Assembly: GCA_030849805.1 (NCBI GenBank)
Contig: JASANZ010002259.1
Location: 1 to 64,000, forward strand
Direction: 5' to 3'
DNA: 64,000 nt
DNA from: Sergeia podlipaevii
Taxonomy: Eukaryota; Euglenozoa; Kinetoplastea; Trypanosomatida; Trypanosomatidae
A program made the translations under genes and the position numbers. This document shows, piece after piece, positions 51,052 through 61,940 of this stretch (the stretch's first letter is position 1; every line of letters starts with the position of its first letter). The notes below the pieces were generated by a model that was not told the origin of the DNA, made no database searches, and saw only the letters and a program-made list of their open reading frames with translations.

Positions 51052-53182
51052 TTCATTTCTTTCTCGTATTATTTTTTTTTTTTTTGAGAAGGGGGAGAGA
51101 GAGAAACAGAAACAGGGGAGAGGAGTACAAGTGTCTTGACAAAAGGAAAGCTCTTTTTTGGTGCTATTTATATAGGAAGCTCTTGTGCTCTTATTTTTTT
51201 TTTCTATTTGCTGCAACCCGCTATCCAGCCCCCTCCCCCCTCCCCCTCCCAAAAAAAAAAAAAAATAGAGTACACACACATATTTTATATAAATACTCAT
51301 ACCTCTTATGCATTTATCAAATTATCTATAAATAAATAAATAAAAATATATAGATATATATACATTGTTCTTTCTACATTTACGTTGGGCTGAGAGCGCA
51401 AGGGGTGTCTCTCTGGTTATGATGCCCATGACGTACCCAAATCACCAAAAAGCGTGCTGCGTCGTGCAGAGTGCATACAAAAGAAAAAAAACGTTTTCAA
51501 GAGAGCGGTAGAGATGATACATAATGCTGGAGTTTTGAAGTGAAAAAAAAAAACGAAATTTTAAGAGGCTTATGAGAGGTGGTCCGTTCACGTCGTCTCC
51601 GCATAAACCGCTCCTCTCTCCCTCCCCATCTTTCTTTCTTTTTTAACAAATAGCTGAGCGCTCGTTACTTTTGCTTCTCCACATCTTCAAAAGAAGTCAA
51701 GCAGGTAAGTATATATATATATATAATTCACGATTGTCTTGTGGTTCACTACATATCTAGGTTGTAGATGGTGTACGTGCACGCATTGTGTATCATTCTT
51801 CTATATGGCTCCTAGATATTTGTTCTACCCATTGTTGTTGCTCCTCCCTCCCCTCCACTACTTTCTCTTCTTTTTTCTTCTTTACTTTATATATATATAT
51901 TGTGAGAGGAAGGGGAGGGGGAGCAATCTCAGCGTTGGGGTTGGCTGATATGTGTATAATATCGTGTGTCTTATGTGGTTCTACATCTTTTTTAGCTATT
52001 ATTATTATCATATGGTTACTATTTATCATTCGTGAAAGAGCATATCTATATCTGCGCCACATTTTTATTTTTTATTGTTGAGTGACACTTTAGTAGCCCT
52101 CACCCCCACCTCTGACATATGCGTGTACGAGCAGTCTTGTGTGAATATAGCCATGTCTTTTTTTTTGTCCTTTTTTTCTCACTCTTTCTATCTATCCACT
52201 TTTCTATCTTCGTATGGCTCGTGCACATTATCAAAGCCTCCCTTTTGCTTACTACTGACACAAAAGTATAGTAAAAAAATACACAAGGCGAGACGGTTCT
52301 TGTGCTTGTGACACTATTTATAGTGCACACATACACTTACATATATTGACGTTATTGTTATCGTTATTGTATTTAAGTAATATATATATACACACGGAAC
52401 ATTACTCAATTGTTTTTTTTTTTTAGCAAGGCAGAACAAGCAAAGATCTCAAGTGCAAGGGAGACTTTATATATATAGCCAGTTGCTTGTGTACATTAAG
52501 GTGAGGGGTAATACACATATAGTTCTATATATTTAGAGAGATAGAGAAGAACTTTTTTTCGTGGTCGGCCTCATTATATTTTGTTTTTGTTTGGTTGGTT
52601 CTTCCCATCATATTTGCTAACATTGTTTATTATCACTTACCCCTGTATACGTTATCATCTGCTTTGTCACTTAGTCTACTTACACCTTACATACATACAA
52701 GCTCTGCACGCTTGCTATTTACATTTTTTTGTCTTTGTTGCCATTTCTTTCCGCTGTGTGCAGGCAGTCAACTTATTTATCTTATAACTATTATTAGTAT
52801 TATTTTCTTTTTACCACGGGAAGAAGTATAGCGGATTTTATTATTATTGTTGGGTATAGTCAAGGAAACCCCCAGAGCGCCTAGGGATAGCAATCTCTTT
52901 ACAAGAAGAAACTAAATAAATAAATAAATAAAAACACTTTCTTCATTTACGTTTATTTTTATTTTTTAAAAAAACGCAATAGTAGTAATAATAATAATAA
53001 AATAGAAGAGGGGAGAGTAAAGACGAAAGAGGAGAAAGTGGTAGAATTCTCTCCTCATCTTTTTTTTTTTTTGTGTGTGCGTGTTTGCGCAGAAGGAAAT
53101 TGCTTAAGTTTTCTTTGTTGTTGTTATTGTTGTTGTTGTTCTTTTACTTCGCGACAAATACATAAATATCATAGAAAGAGAA
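51052..53182. other. Long AT-rich intergenic spacer
   Basis: About 2.1 kb with no plausible gene. It contains a T run after the cytochrome c stop (about 51072-51085), (TA)n near 51712-51724, a (TAAA)n patch near 52913-52931 and (TTG)n near 53116-53140. A candidate acceptor for the next gene is AG at 53091-53092 after a T/GT-rich tract, with no ATG before 53183. Confidence 0.5.
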
Positions 53183-56059
53183 ATGGCAAGTGCAATTCCA
53201 TACGACACCTTTCTTCACCGTAGCTTTGACTATCAACTCTCTCCAACACCTTCGACCATAATTGATTGGGCTCCCATTCGCCAGCCTATCCGAGTAGTAC
53301 TGAATAACTCACCATACGAACCAGTCCATAGGAACACCACAGAAAAGCCATGGCTGTGTGCACGGGCATCGCTTTCTCACACAGCAGCAGTAGCACCACT
53401 GCAACCACGTGATAGCAGCCCAGGTACATCAGCAGGAGAGCAGAACAGCACCCCACAACCTCAGCACTCCGGCGCGAGGAGTGGAAGCAGCTGCAATAGA
53501 GAGATCGTGGGAGGAGGAGGAGGAGTTGCGCAAGAAGAGAAGAATACTAAGGACGGCGGGGAGACTTCTTATCAAAACGGTGGTGGTGGTGGCGGCGCAG
53601 CTCACATGGCGTCATGGAGGGCAGGCATCAATGGGGCAGGTGGCGGTAGTGGTAGCTCCTCACAGAATGCTACAGTGGGACCAGCAGCACCATTCAGCAG
53701 TAAGAACGAAAACGCATACCAAACCTCTCTACTGGTAGTTGCAGATGATCTTTCCCCGAGTGGTCCAGAGGCAGGCGGGATGACGGAGGCGGTAGACTTT
53801 CAGTCCATGAAGCAACAGCAACAGCAGCAGCGGATGCAGCGCAACCACCACTATGGGCCCAGCTCTAGTCCGGATAGCCTCAATGGTTGCAACAACATTT
53901 ATGCGACTGCGAGTGATGCCGGCAGTGCTGGTCAGACCTCGGGCTCCGCTGGCGCCTCCTCTTCTCTCGCCTCTATTCCTGTCGTTGCGCCTTTCACACA
54001 CGGGTGGGGCTCTCTTGTTAACACACTCAAAGCCCATCTTGGTCGCGATGCCCCCCCACAGGACTCAGCTAGACACGCTAACTATGTTTACAGTTCCTAT
54101 GGAGCTGTGCCGGTGTACAGCAGCGGCTCGTTCAGCGCCGCCGCTGCGCTGTGGGCATCCATTGGCTGGAACAGCTCCACCAGTTTTGAGCTTGGCTCTT
54201 GCTCGGGGGGGAGACGTGGAAGAGGAGATGTGAGAGCGGCTCTGCGTCTTACAGGAGGGGGTGGTAGTGGTGGTGGAGAGGATGTCGATTGCGTCGATTC
54301 CGCTGGCGCGTCGTCGTCGTCGGATCTTATACCGGTAGGCAAAATACGAAGCACACAGACACTTCGTGCCTTGAATGTAGCGCAGCTTTCCTTCTACTAT
54401 GGAAAGCGGCACTGGAGTGGCATGATGAACGTGCAGGTGATGCCGCTCCCGCTAGGTGGCTCGCGCATTCCGCGTTGTGAAGGTGTGCTGCACACGCCGT
54501 GGACCGAGTTCTCCTTGCAGCTTAATAGGCGTCTTGTCACGTGGTGTGGCTTCTTGACGTTGTATCAAGAATGTACTCCTTCCACAGTGGCAGCAGAGGG
54601 TGCTGCCACTGTGGCAGCTAGCACTGAGGCCAAGATCACAGAAAGGAGTGAGATCAAGGAAGGCGTGGTAGAGAACAACCAGAGCAAAACTCGCCAGCGC
54701 CACTCCGCAGGTACTGCTGACCCAGACGTGAAAGAAGATGAAACGCGCAGCAGCACTTCCTTTTCTTCTGTGCAAGATGTGAAGCACTCGGGGAAGATAA
54801 CGACGCCAGTGGCTGAGAGTCTAGAAGGAAAGCAGGCAGGCAAATGCCACTCCCATCATCCTCCTCACCTTCATCCCTCCAACAAACACGACCAAACAGG
54901 CACAACAGCAGCCGGAGCTGCTCAACACGACGTCAAGTCTGAATCAGCAGGGCACGAACAGGAACTTGTGCCAGCCTTCTCAGCGCCTTCTTCATCGCTG
55001 CCACTGCCGCCGCTACCATCGCAGCTGTCATCACCGTCAGCACTACCTACATTAAGGTGGTGGAAGCTACGTCAGCTGAAGGTCGGTGCTGGGGTCTCCT
55101 TGAAGAACGATCTTGCCACTGGTATTAATCTTTACTGGGGATGCAGCGGCCGCATGGGGAACGGTCTGAGCTTCTCAGGTCACATTGATGTGCTGAGACG
55201 TGCCTGCTGTGCAGTATCCTCCTCGCTGGGGCCTCTTGACATGTCTGTTCGACTCCGCATGAACATGATCACGCTGCATGGGACGGCACTGGATGCGGGG
55301 CTTTCGTTCCAGCCCATGCCTGAGCATTTCCCTAACACAGCGGTGCGGCTGTCGAGCACCACGTTCGGCAACTGCGCAGGCGTCCACGTGAAGGACATCA
55401 CACACGAGTGGCTTGGCGGCTGGATCGACACCCATCGGCAGCAGCGTCTCAGCTGCAATAGTGCTGAGTCTGACCGCTCTGAGTCGGTTGTCGTCTCTCA
55501 TGGGGCTTCCACCGCTGGTTCAACGAAGGGCGAGCATACTGCATCGCTCAGTGCGCATGCAGCAGCAGCAAGTGAAGAAGTTGTTTCTGCCAACCACGTG
55601 GAGGGTAGCTGGATATCTCTGGGTTTGGCCTCGTCAGTGTGGGGTTACGTGCGCTCTGTCTTGTCTTCAGCGTCCTCCTCTGCTTCGTCAGGCACCACTA
55701 CCAGCTCGGCAGATCTCATGGCGGGCTCTTCGTCTTCCTCGACAGTGCAAGGGTTGGGCGGGTTGGTCTCCATGCCCGGCGGTGGCGAGGCTTTACCCGG
55801 TGGAGAGTCCAAGGCACTAGAGATGCGTTGGTGGAAGCGGTGGGTGGGCTCCCACTCGCAGCAGGTAACCTCACGTGCGGTGCAGGCACACCACACGGCG
55901 AGCCACTGCCTAGCAGAGGCTTGGCATCATGCCAAGCAGCTGGACTGGGCAGAGAGATTGCTGGATACCGCGCGAGTGGATGTATCGGTGGGTGTTGTGC
56001 ATGATCCCAGTCAGGCGGGGTCTGGATGGAGGTCCTTCCTTGTACTATCAGCTCACTAA
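53183..56059 (+). CDS. Unknown 958-aa protein, possible beta-barrel segments
   Basis: I do not recognise the family. The N-terminus (MASAIPYDTFLHRSFDYQL) is not a signal peptide. Low-complexity Gly/Ser/Gln-rich linkers (about 70-260 and 475-620) separate ordered blocks. Several ordered blocks show alternating hydrophobic/polar residues with Gly and aromatics, as in amphipathic strands of mitochondrial outer-membrane barrels. Examples are AQLSFYYGKRHWSGMMNVQVM (about 402-422), FSLQLNRRLVTWCGFLTLYQE (about 442-462), LKVGAGVSLKNDLATGINLYWG and DMSVRLRMNMITLHGTALDAGLSF. No predicted alpha-helical membrane segment is obvious. The C-terminus ends DVSVGVVHDPSQAGSGW followed by SFLVLSAH, a possible last strand. 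The barrel idea is inference only. The start is the first ATG after AG 53091-53092. Confidence 0.78.
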   Translation: MASAIPYDTFLHRSFDYQLSPTPSTIIDWAPIRQPIRVVLNNSPYEPVHRNTTEKPWLCARASLSHTAAVAPLQPRDSSPGTSAGEQNSTPQPQHSGARSGSSCNREIVGGGGGVAQEEKNTKDGGETSYQNGGGGGGAAHMASWRAGINGAGGGSGSSSQNATVGPAAPFSSKNENAYQTSLLVVADDLSPSGPEAGGMTEAVDFQSMKQQQQQQRMQRNHHYGPSSSPDSLNGCNNIYATASDAGSAGQTSGSAGASSSLASIPVVAPFTHGWGSLVNTLKAHLGRDAPPQDSARHANYVYSSYGAVPVYSSGSFSAAAALWASIGWNSSTSFELGSCSGGRRGRGDVRAALRLTGGGGSGGGEDVDCVDSAGASSSSDLIPVGKIRSTQTLRALNVAQLSFYYGKRHWSGMMNVQVMPLPLGGSRIPRCEGVLHTPWTEFSLQLNRRLVTWCGFLTLYQECTPSTVAAEGAATVAASTEAKITERSEIKEGVVENNQSKTRQRHSAGTADPDVKEDETRSSTSFSSVQDVKHSGKITTPVAESLEGKQAGKCHSHHPPHLHPSNKHDQTGTTAAGAAQHDVKSESAGHEQELVPAFSAPSSSLPLPPLPSQLSSPSALPTLRWWKLRQLKVGAGVSLKNDLATGINLYWGCSGRMGNGLSFSGHIDVLRRACCAVSSSLGPLDMSVRLRMNMITLHGTALDAGLSFQPMPEHFPNTAVRLSSTTFGNCAGVHVKDITHEWLGGWIDTHRQQRLSCNSAESDRSESVVVSHGASTAGSTKGEHTASLSAHAAAASEEVVSANHVEGSWISLGLASSVWGYVRSVLSSASSSASSGTTTSSADLMAGSSSSSTVQGLGGLVSMPGGGEALPGGESKALEMRWWKRWVGSHSQQVTSRAVQAHHTASHCLAEAWHHAKQLDWAERLLDTARVDVSVGVVHDPSQAGSGWRSFLVLSAH

Positions 56060-56988
56060 CTACATATGCTTACTCATTTTGTTGTTGTTGTTGTCGGTGC
56101 TTTACTGTTTCGTTTTCTCCGTATTTGTATCACTCTCCTTTCATATTTTTTTTTTTGAGGGGGGGGAAGTCTGCTCCCGTTTTGTGAGTCCAATATATAT
56201 ATATATATATATATATATTTATTTATTTTTACACGCACGTGTGCCTCTATTTTTTTTATTATTATTATTTTTGATAGTGCGACTGTGTTAGTGCGTGTGG
56301 GTGTGTCTGTGTGTGTACGTTGTTGAATCTTCATTATTATCATTATTATTATCTATGTTTGTTTATTTGCTTATCTAATACTTTATTCCTTAGTGTATTT
56401 TTTTATCTGTTTTTATGTTTGCCTTTAATGTTCATTAATTTTTTTTTCTTCTCCTGCTGTTGTTGTTGACAATATGCGCATGACATGTATGTATGTGTGT
56501 ATGTATGTATGTATGTGTGTGCGTTTGTGTCGGTACGACCGTGCATGCATGTCAAAAGATAAAAACTTAGGGGGCAACATTACTACAGCATCTGGCTTCA
56601 GCATCTTTCTGTGTGAGGAGCGGAGGAAACCGCAAACGCCTTTCGATCGCTTTTTTTTTTGTTTCTTTCTTCTTCTTTCCCAGAGTACTGTCAGGTCTTT
56701 CTCTTTCCTCCCACTACTTTCTTTTCTTTCCTCGCTCCTTTTTTTGTTTTCCTTTTGAACCTTTCTGTTGCAATTTGGTCTCTTTCTCTCTCCCACTATG
56801 ATATTTATGTGTTTACTACTCGACAATAATAATAGGGGCAACAGCAGCAAAGGATACCAAGAATACATATCATTACAAGTAGAAGGAGGAAGATTAGCGC
56901 CGATACTACCGATACAATAAACAGTATAAAGGAAAGAAAAAATCAAGATAAAAAGCCCCATATCTTTCTACTTGGTGCCCTCACATTC
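56060..56988. other. Intergenic spacer, AT-rich
   Basis: Contains a (TA)n run at about 56193-56218, (ATGT)n near 56486-56518 and T/C-rich tracts (56650-56800). AG near 56833 is a plausible acceptor, with no ATG from there to 56989. No other gene is seen. Confidence 0.5.
56193..56218. repeat. (TA)n microsatellite
   Basis: About 13 TA units in the spacer after the 958-residue protein gene. Confidence 0.9.
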
Positions 56989-59406
56989 ATGATGCGCGAA
57001 GCTAAGGAGAGCTGCACCACCACCATCGCTGCCAGCAGCAGCAGTAGAGAGCCACGCTACGTAGATGTTGATGCGGTGCCCATAGAAGAAGAAGAAGAGA
57101 TGCGTTACGTAGACATGGAGGAGTCCCTGAAGCGAAGTAGCGACATAAAAATAAAAGTGGGTCCTCAGAGAGAAACGCATGCTATGATGGAAAGACGAAG
57201 AGGGAGAGAGCCGGCTTCGGTAACGTCACTCCCCGCGCAAGTAGCGTCCACGTGCATACACAGCAGCGACATGGTAGATGGCAGAAAGGACAAGGATGAT
57301 ATGAACTCGACATTTTCAGAGCGGGTGCCACCTGAAGAGGCGGCAGCAGCAGTAGGGGCGGCACTTCCAAAAGGGAGCCTTAATATTGAGCCTTTACCGC
57401 CCTCCTCATCATCGCCGCCTTCACTTGCTGAAAGGCGAACCCCTGTCAATGCAGAGGCTCGTATCCGCGCATACGAAGCCGCTTATGTGCCCGAGGCGGA
57501 AGTTGTCTACCAACACGTGCTCGGTGTCATCAACCCCGCCTCTGGGGAGCGAGCAGCCTCCACCGTTGTGCGTCGTACCATGTTGAGTGAGCTGGGGGCG
57601 GCACATGTGGTGATCCTTGCTGGACCACTATTCGCAGACCCAAGGCCGCTCCGTCAAGCCATCAAGGAACAAGCGGTGATTTATCGAAGGGAGAAGCTCT
57701 ATAGCAGCGATACAAGCGGAGGAGGCGGTGATGGTGTCACTGCTACAACTATTGCAATTGGTAGTGGTACGTCAGGCAGCACGCGCAGGGGCGGCGCGTC
57801 ACGGCGCTCAGAGCCACCAACAAGGGGTACAGTGATCGTTTCTGGCGGAGACGGGACGGTGGAGTTCGTGATGCATCAAATCGATCTTGTTAGAGCAGAG
57901 CTTGAGAGCGAGCTGGGTCTCGGCGGCGGTGGTAACACTGGTAGCCATCACTATAAGGACAAGGAGAGCAACACCGACGACGATGGCGGTGTGCTCGCCA
58001 ACGAAGCCGCAGAAGATGACAGTTGCTTCGTCGTCCCTGCAGTGGCGCCGCTTCCACTCGGCACCGGAAATGATTTCTCACGTTGCATGGGCTTTGGCAG
58101 AGGCTTCACACCCTACACAAGCGGCTCAATTGGCTCCCTCTGCCGCTGCCTCTCGTGCTGTTGCGGTGAGAGGGCTGTGGCCCCGTTGCTGAGGGAAGCC
58201 GCTGAGTCTCCTTGCGTGCGGTTCGACCGCTGGAACGTCTCCATGGTGCCGCTGCACGTGGCTCAGAGACACCTGAAGTCCTATCCGGCACCGGCAGCTG
58301 CTACATGCTCTTCTAGAGAAGAAAAGAGAGGAGAATCCCTTGCGGCCACTCATCATCATAATCGTCATCATCATTTTGATGATGGTGATGACAATGCTGA
58401 CGGTAAAGCCAACCCCGCCGCTCCTGCTGCAAGTGCGCAGCAGCGACCGGTTGAGCCGTTCTTTGCGAACACGATCTACCACGTGGACTGGGAGGCCATC
58501 TATGCTGCAGGGGCCTGTACTACCCGTTCCGTTATGAACTATCTTGGCATTGGCTTCGACGCTTATGTGGCATGCAAGTTTGATGAGACACGTAAAAGCT
58601 ACCCCGCGCTGTGTAGCAACCGTACTCAGAACAAGGCCATGTATGGCGTGATGGCGATCAAGGGTGCGATGAAGATACAGAGGATACGCAAGTTGATTCC
58701 GATGATCTGCGCGCCAAGTCCGTGGCCTATCAGTGCCACGACATCATCTGACGGTGCTGGTGGGTCAAGTGTGGTGAGACCGCCTACTACGACCATGTTC
58801 AGCGAAGGGAAACCACTCATGGTCCCGCTGCAGCTCCCCACATCCAGCAAGGCACTCGCTGTCACGAACGTCAACTCATACGCTGGGGGCCGCCCCTGGA
58901 CTGCGCTGCGCTCCGGGCTGTATTACCGTCCTGTTGACATCGTGCCGGGCAGCCCTGTCTTGGCCAAGTCGGCGACTGCGTACAAGCCCCCTATTGTTAC
59001 CCCCGTTGCGATTAACGATCGCAAGTTTGAAGTTCAGGCGATGGGGGGCATGTTGCACTACGGCACGCTTGGAATGGGCATCACCAGTACCATCAAGATG
59101 GCGCAGATGAGCGAGATGTTCGTCTTTGTCCTCTGCACTCCGCAAGACTTGACGTGTGAGGTCGGGCAATGCTCCGCTTTCACTCGAGAGTCACTCAAGA
59201 GGCGAGAGGAAGGTCTCCCCACAAACGCTAGTGCACGTGCGACGTTGTCCGTTCAAATTGATGGTGAGGCACTGCCTAGGATTGCAGAAGCTACTATCCT
59301 CCATGTACGGCCCATACTCAGCGAGAGAGTGTACGTGCGATGCAGAAACCCGGATGTGGTGCGGCAGTCCGCACTTGATGAACATGTCCATGTCATTATC
59401 CGATGA
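56989..59406 (+). CDS. Diacylglycerol-kinase-family lipid kinase, 805 aa
   Basis: Diacylglycerol kinases phosphorylate diacylglycerol to phosphatidic acid. The catalytic domain begins near residue 180 (VLGVINPASGERAAS). It has the glycine-rich nucleotide loop SGGDGTVEF (GGDG at 286-289) and PLGTGNDFSRCMGFG (356-370). The accessory domain follows from about 505: NYLGIGFDAYVACKFDETRK, LAVTNVNSYAGGRPW, and a C-terminal SVQIDGEALPR, the typical D-G-E strand. Low-complexity insertions occur between these blocks (about 245-280, 308-345 and 440-485). The first about 150 residues are charged and disordered. No C1 domain, EF hand or membrane segment is visible, so regulation differs from animal type I DGKs. 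Ceramide or sphingosine kinase is less likely given the full DGK accessory domain. Two adjacent ATGs begin the ORF. Confidence 0.88.
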   Translation: MMREAKESCTTTIAASSSSREPRYVDVDAVPIEEEEEMRYVDMEESLKRSSDIKIKVGPQRETHAMMERRRGREPASVTSLPAQVASTCIHSSDMVDGRKDKDDMNSTFSERVPPEEAAAAVGAALPKGSLNIEPLPPSSSSPPSLAERRTPVNAEARIRAYEAAYVPEAEVVYQHVLGVINPASGERAASTVVRRTMLSELGAAHVVILAGPLFADPRPLRQAIKEQAVIYRREKLYSSDTSGGGGDGVTATTIAIGSGTSGSTRRGGASRRSEPPTRGTVIVSGGDGTVEFVMHQIDLVRAELESELGLGGGGNTGSHHYKDKESNTDDDGGVLANEAAEDDSCFVVPAVAPLPLGTGNDFSRCMGFGRGFTPYTSGSIGSLCRCLSCCCGERAVAPLLREAAESPCVRFDRWNVSMVPLHVAQRHLKSYPAPAAATCSSREEKRGESLAATHHHNRHHHFDDGDDNADGKANPAAPAASAQQRPVEPFFANTIYHVDWEAIYAAGACTTRSVMNYLGIGFDAYVACKFDETRKSYPALCSNRTQNKAMYGVMAIKGAMKIQRIRKLIPMICAPSPWPISATTSSDGAGGSSVVRPPTTTMFSEGKPLMVPLQLPTSSKALAVTNVNSYAGGRPWTALRSGLYYRPVDIVPGSPVLAKSATAYKPPIVTPVAINDRKFEVQAMGGMLHYGTLGMGITSTIKMAQMSEMFVFVLCTPQDLTCEVGQCSAFTRESLKRREEGLPTNASARATLSVQIDGEALPRIAEATILHVRPILSERVYVRCRNPDVVRQSALDEHVHVIIR

Positions 59407-60029
59407 GAAAGAGATATTGGCACTTCTTGCTAGCTAGCTATACCTTTAATCGTGAAAGTACGTCTTTACTGCTTTTTTTTTTCTTTTTCTTTTCTTTATC
59501 ACATACCTGCTTCCTGTTACTGTATAACGTGGGTGACCTGGAAGACGAAAAAAAGACACTCTTATTTTAATGGTCTTTATTGCCCATTTTGGTAATTATT
59601 ACTATAATTTTTATTATCTTTCTGCGCATCTGGAGAGGCTCTCTACGCCCTTTTTCTTTTAGATGGTAACTCACAAGCAAACTGTGTTATGACGCACACA
59701 CTCACTCGCTCGCTCAGCAATGAAGAAAAGAATCAAAACAAAAGTCGTCTCCTGTCCATTATCATCTGCTATTTTTTTTTTGACTTACTATTATTATTAT
59801 CATTATTATCATCTTTATGCAATTATAAGGGCTCACATTCATTTTTTCCTAGCTCTGAGTGTGTGCGCCAAGTGCTCCACGGAGAGAGTGAGATTGTGTA
59901 AGAAGTGAAAGCAGGGAGAAGAACGTGGCTAGAGGCTCCTGTCCCTTTTCTTGCTTTCATCTCCTTCCTATCAGGCACATACACGCATAGTATATATCTA
60001 TTTAATCTAGCAAAAAGAGAGGGGAAGCC
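59407..60029. other. Intergenic spacer
   Basis: AT-rich, with a T/C tract near 59472-59500 and TTA repeats near 59785-59810. TTTAATCTAG, ending at AG 60009-60010, is the likely acceptor 19 nt before the next ATG. Confidence 0.5.
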
Positions 60030-60359
60030 ATGGCCATAAAGATCCCATGGATGCTGGTGTGCGCATGTGGTGTGCCGCTCTTCATGATATGGACCAAGGC
60101 GAAGCGCATGGATGCGCGTGAAATCCATGAGATCCAGATGCGAGTCAAGTATCACTCAGAGTACTGGCAGCGAGGTAATGCTTTTGCAGCTAAACTGCAG
60201 ACTCAGGTAGCAGCCCAGCTAGCCGCGACAGCAGACCCACTCGTAGGCCGTGATGTGAGCGGTATCACGGATAAGGAGTGGGCTGTGGCGATGAAGGACG
60301 GTGGTCAGCAGCAGCGGCAACAGGGTGAGAAAAGGCACAGGAAGTGGTTGTTGTTTTGA
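60030..60359 (+). CDS. Small single-pass membrane protein, 109 aa
   Basis: The ATG sits 19 nt after the acceptor AG at 60009-60010, and the codon use is GC-rich like the other genes, so this is a credible short gene. Residues 5-21 (IPWMLVCACGVPLFMIW) form one hydrophobic segment, followed directly by a basic cluster (TKAKRMD). That leaves the C-terminal about 85 residues probably on the cytosolic or matrix side. A charged, helix-like region with EIHEIQMRVKYHSEYWQRG follows, then a Gln/Lys/Arg-rich tail. The size and layout resemble small accessory subunits or assembly factors of mitochondrial respiratory complexes, but no family signature is recognised. It could equally be a small ER protein. 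Confidence 0.72.
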   Translation: MAIKIPWMLVCACGVPLFMIWTKAKRMDAREIHEIQMRVKYHSEYWQRGNAFAAKLQTQVAAQLAATADPLVGRDVSGITDKEWAVAMKDGGQQQRQQGEKRHRKWLLF

Positions 60360-60835
60360 TAACTGACGCTACACACCCGTGCGTGTGTAGGCATTTGCGG
60401 GAGGCATTTCGCCGCTCTTTTTCTTTCTTTTTTTCTTTTTCTTTGCTAATTGCGCTTTGATGAAACGTCTACAAACATACGTAAAACATTAAATCATTTT
60501 GCGTTATATATATGTGCATTTGCCTTTGTGAATCACTTATTTTGTCTTCAACGAAATAGTTCTGAGAAAGAGATGTTGCATTAACTGTTTCTTTTTTAAA
60601 ATTAAGAATAACCTAATCTGATGCTTTACTTTTGTCTCCCTCGTTGTTGTTGTTATTGTTTTTTGCTCATATATATATCTAACTAGCGCACTAGCTATCA
60701 ACATAAAAGGTGATAGCGCTTTAGAGAGAAGGGAAAACTCTCTCTCTCCCTCTCACATCTTGTGCGTGTCTTCCCTATTTTTTATCCTTTTTTTTCAGAC
60801 ACACATACGTCCTTTTATATATACATTATCATTAC

Positions 60836-60836
<1 letters not shown>

Positions 60837-60868
<32 letters not shown>
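60837..60868. repeat. (TTA)n microsatellite
   Basis: An uninterrupted TTA run of about 10 units in the spacer. Confidence 0.9.
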
Positions 60869-60869
<1 letters not shown>

Positions 60870-61173
60870 TCTGCTAATATTGTGATACTAAATCTAGTCA
60901 GCGAGCACTTTCTCCCTTTCCTTCTCTTTTAGGCGCGACATTACATTGGGGAGAGTTAAGGAACTAGCAAAAGAAATACATACTATATATTCCTAGAGAA
61001 AGGCACTTGCAAAGAGATTCTACACACAAAATATATATATATATATATAGAGAGAGAACAAGGACGCATCGTTTACCTTCTTTTCTTTTGTTTTCCTTAT
61101 CTTATTGCTACTACTACTACAACTGCTCTTATTACACTCTTCTAATTCATATATATATATAATTATTAGTGTG

Positions 61174-61174
<1 letters not shown>

Positions 61175-61204
<30 letters not shown>
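61175..61204. repeat. (GT)n microsatellite
   Basis: A GT dinucleotide run of about 30 nt just upstream of the duplicated segment. Confidence 0.9.
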
Positions 61205-61205
<1 letters not shown>

Positions 61206-61264
61206 CTTTTAAGAATACAGGCCACTTGACTGACTTTTTGGTGCCTTATTCGTTGTTACGATTG

Positions 61265-61598
61265 TTCTGGGCACATTCCTTTCTTTTTTTTCCGTTTGGA
61301 CTCCTTCACTCTTGTTGCTTAGTTGTTGTGCGTCCCCTTTTTATTTTTATTATTATTAGCAGAAAGACCACAACGCTTCACTACATTTTTAGCTGGTGTT
61401 TCGTTGCTGTTGTTGTTGTTGTTGTTGTGACTATTTATATTATTTTGTCTTACTTTTGCCGCTGTTGTGCGAGAAATAGTGTTGATTGTTCACATATCAT
61501 TGCTAGTACTGCTCTTTTCTTTTTCCCCTTGCTTTTGCTTTTGCTTACTCATTTTGTTGTTGTTACTGTTTGCCCCCTCTCTCACCCTCCTATACACA
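61265..61598. repeat. Direct repeat copy A (334 bp)
   Basis: Begins TTCTGGGCACATTCC and ends CTCCTATACACA. It matches copy B (61600-61940) apart from one T indel in a homopolymer, one A/T substitution in a TTA-like run and a 6-nt difference in a TTG run. Copy A ends immediately before the single N. Confidence 0.95.
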
Positions 61599-61599
61599 N
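61599..61599. other. Single ambiguous base (N) at the repeat junction
   Basis: One N separates the last base of copy A from the first base of copy B. This is a typical trace of two contig ends joined without resolving their overlap. Confidence 0.97.
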
Positions 61600-61940
61600 T
61601 TCTGGGCACATTCCTTTCTTTTTTTTTCCGTTTGGACTCCTTCACTCTTGTTGCTTAGTTGTTGTGCGTCCCCTTTTTATTATTATTATTATTAGCAGAA
61701 AGACCACAACGCTTCACTACATTTTTAGCTGGTGTTTCGTTGCTGTTGTTGTTGTTGTTGTTGTTGTTGTGACTATTTATATTATTTTGTCTTACTTTTG
61801 CCGCTGTTGTGCGAGAAATAGTGTTGATTGTTCACATATCATTGCTAGTACTGCTCTTTTCTTTTTCCCCTTGCTTTTGCTTTTGCTTACTCATTTTGTT
61901 GTTGTTACTGTTTGCCCCCTCTCTCACCCTCCTATACACA
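61600..61940. repeat. Direct repeat copy B (341 bp)
   Basis: Second copy of the 61265-61598 segment, 7 nt longer owing to one extra T and two extra TTG units. The sequence then continues uniquely (TCAAACACAAGC). Confidence 0.95.

Noticed and set aside
61265..61940. Direct repeats as a mobile element or its LTRs
   Set aside because: No internal coding sequence, no terminal inverted repeats, and the copies abut with a single N between them. An assembly join is simpler.
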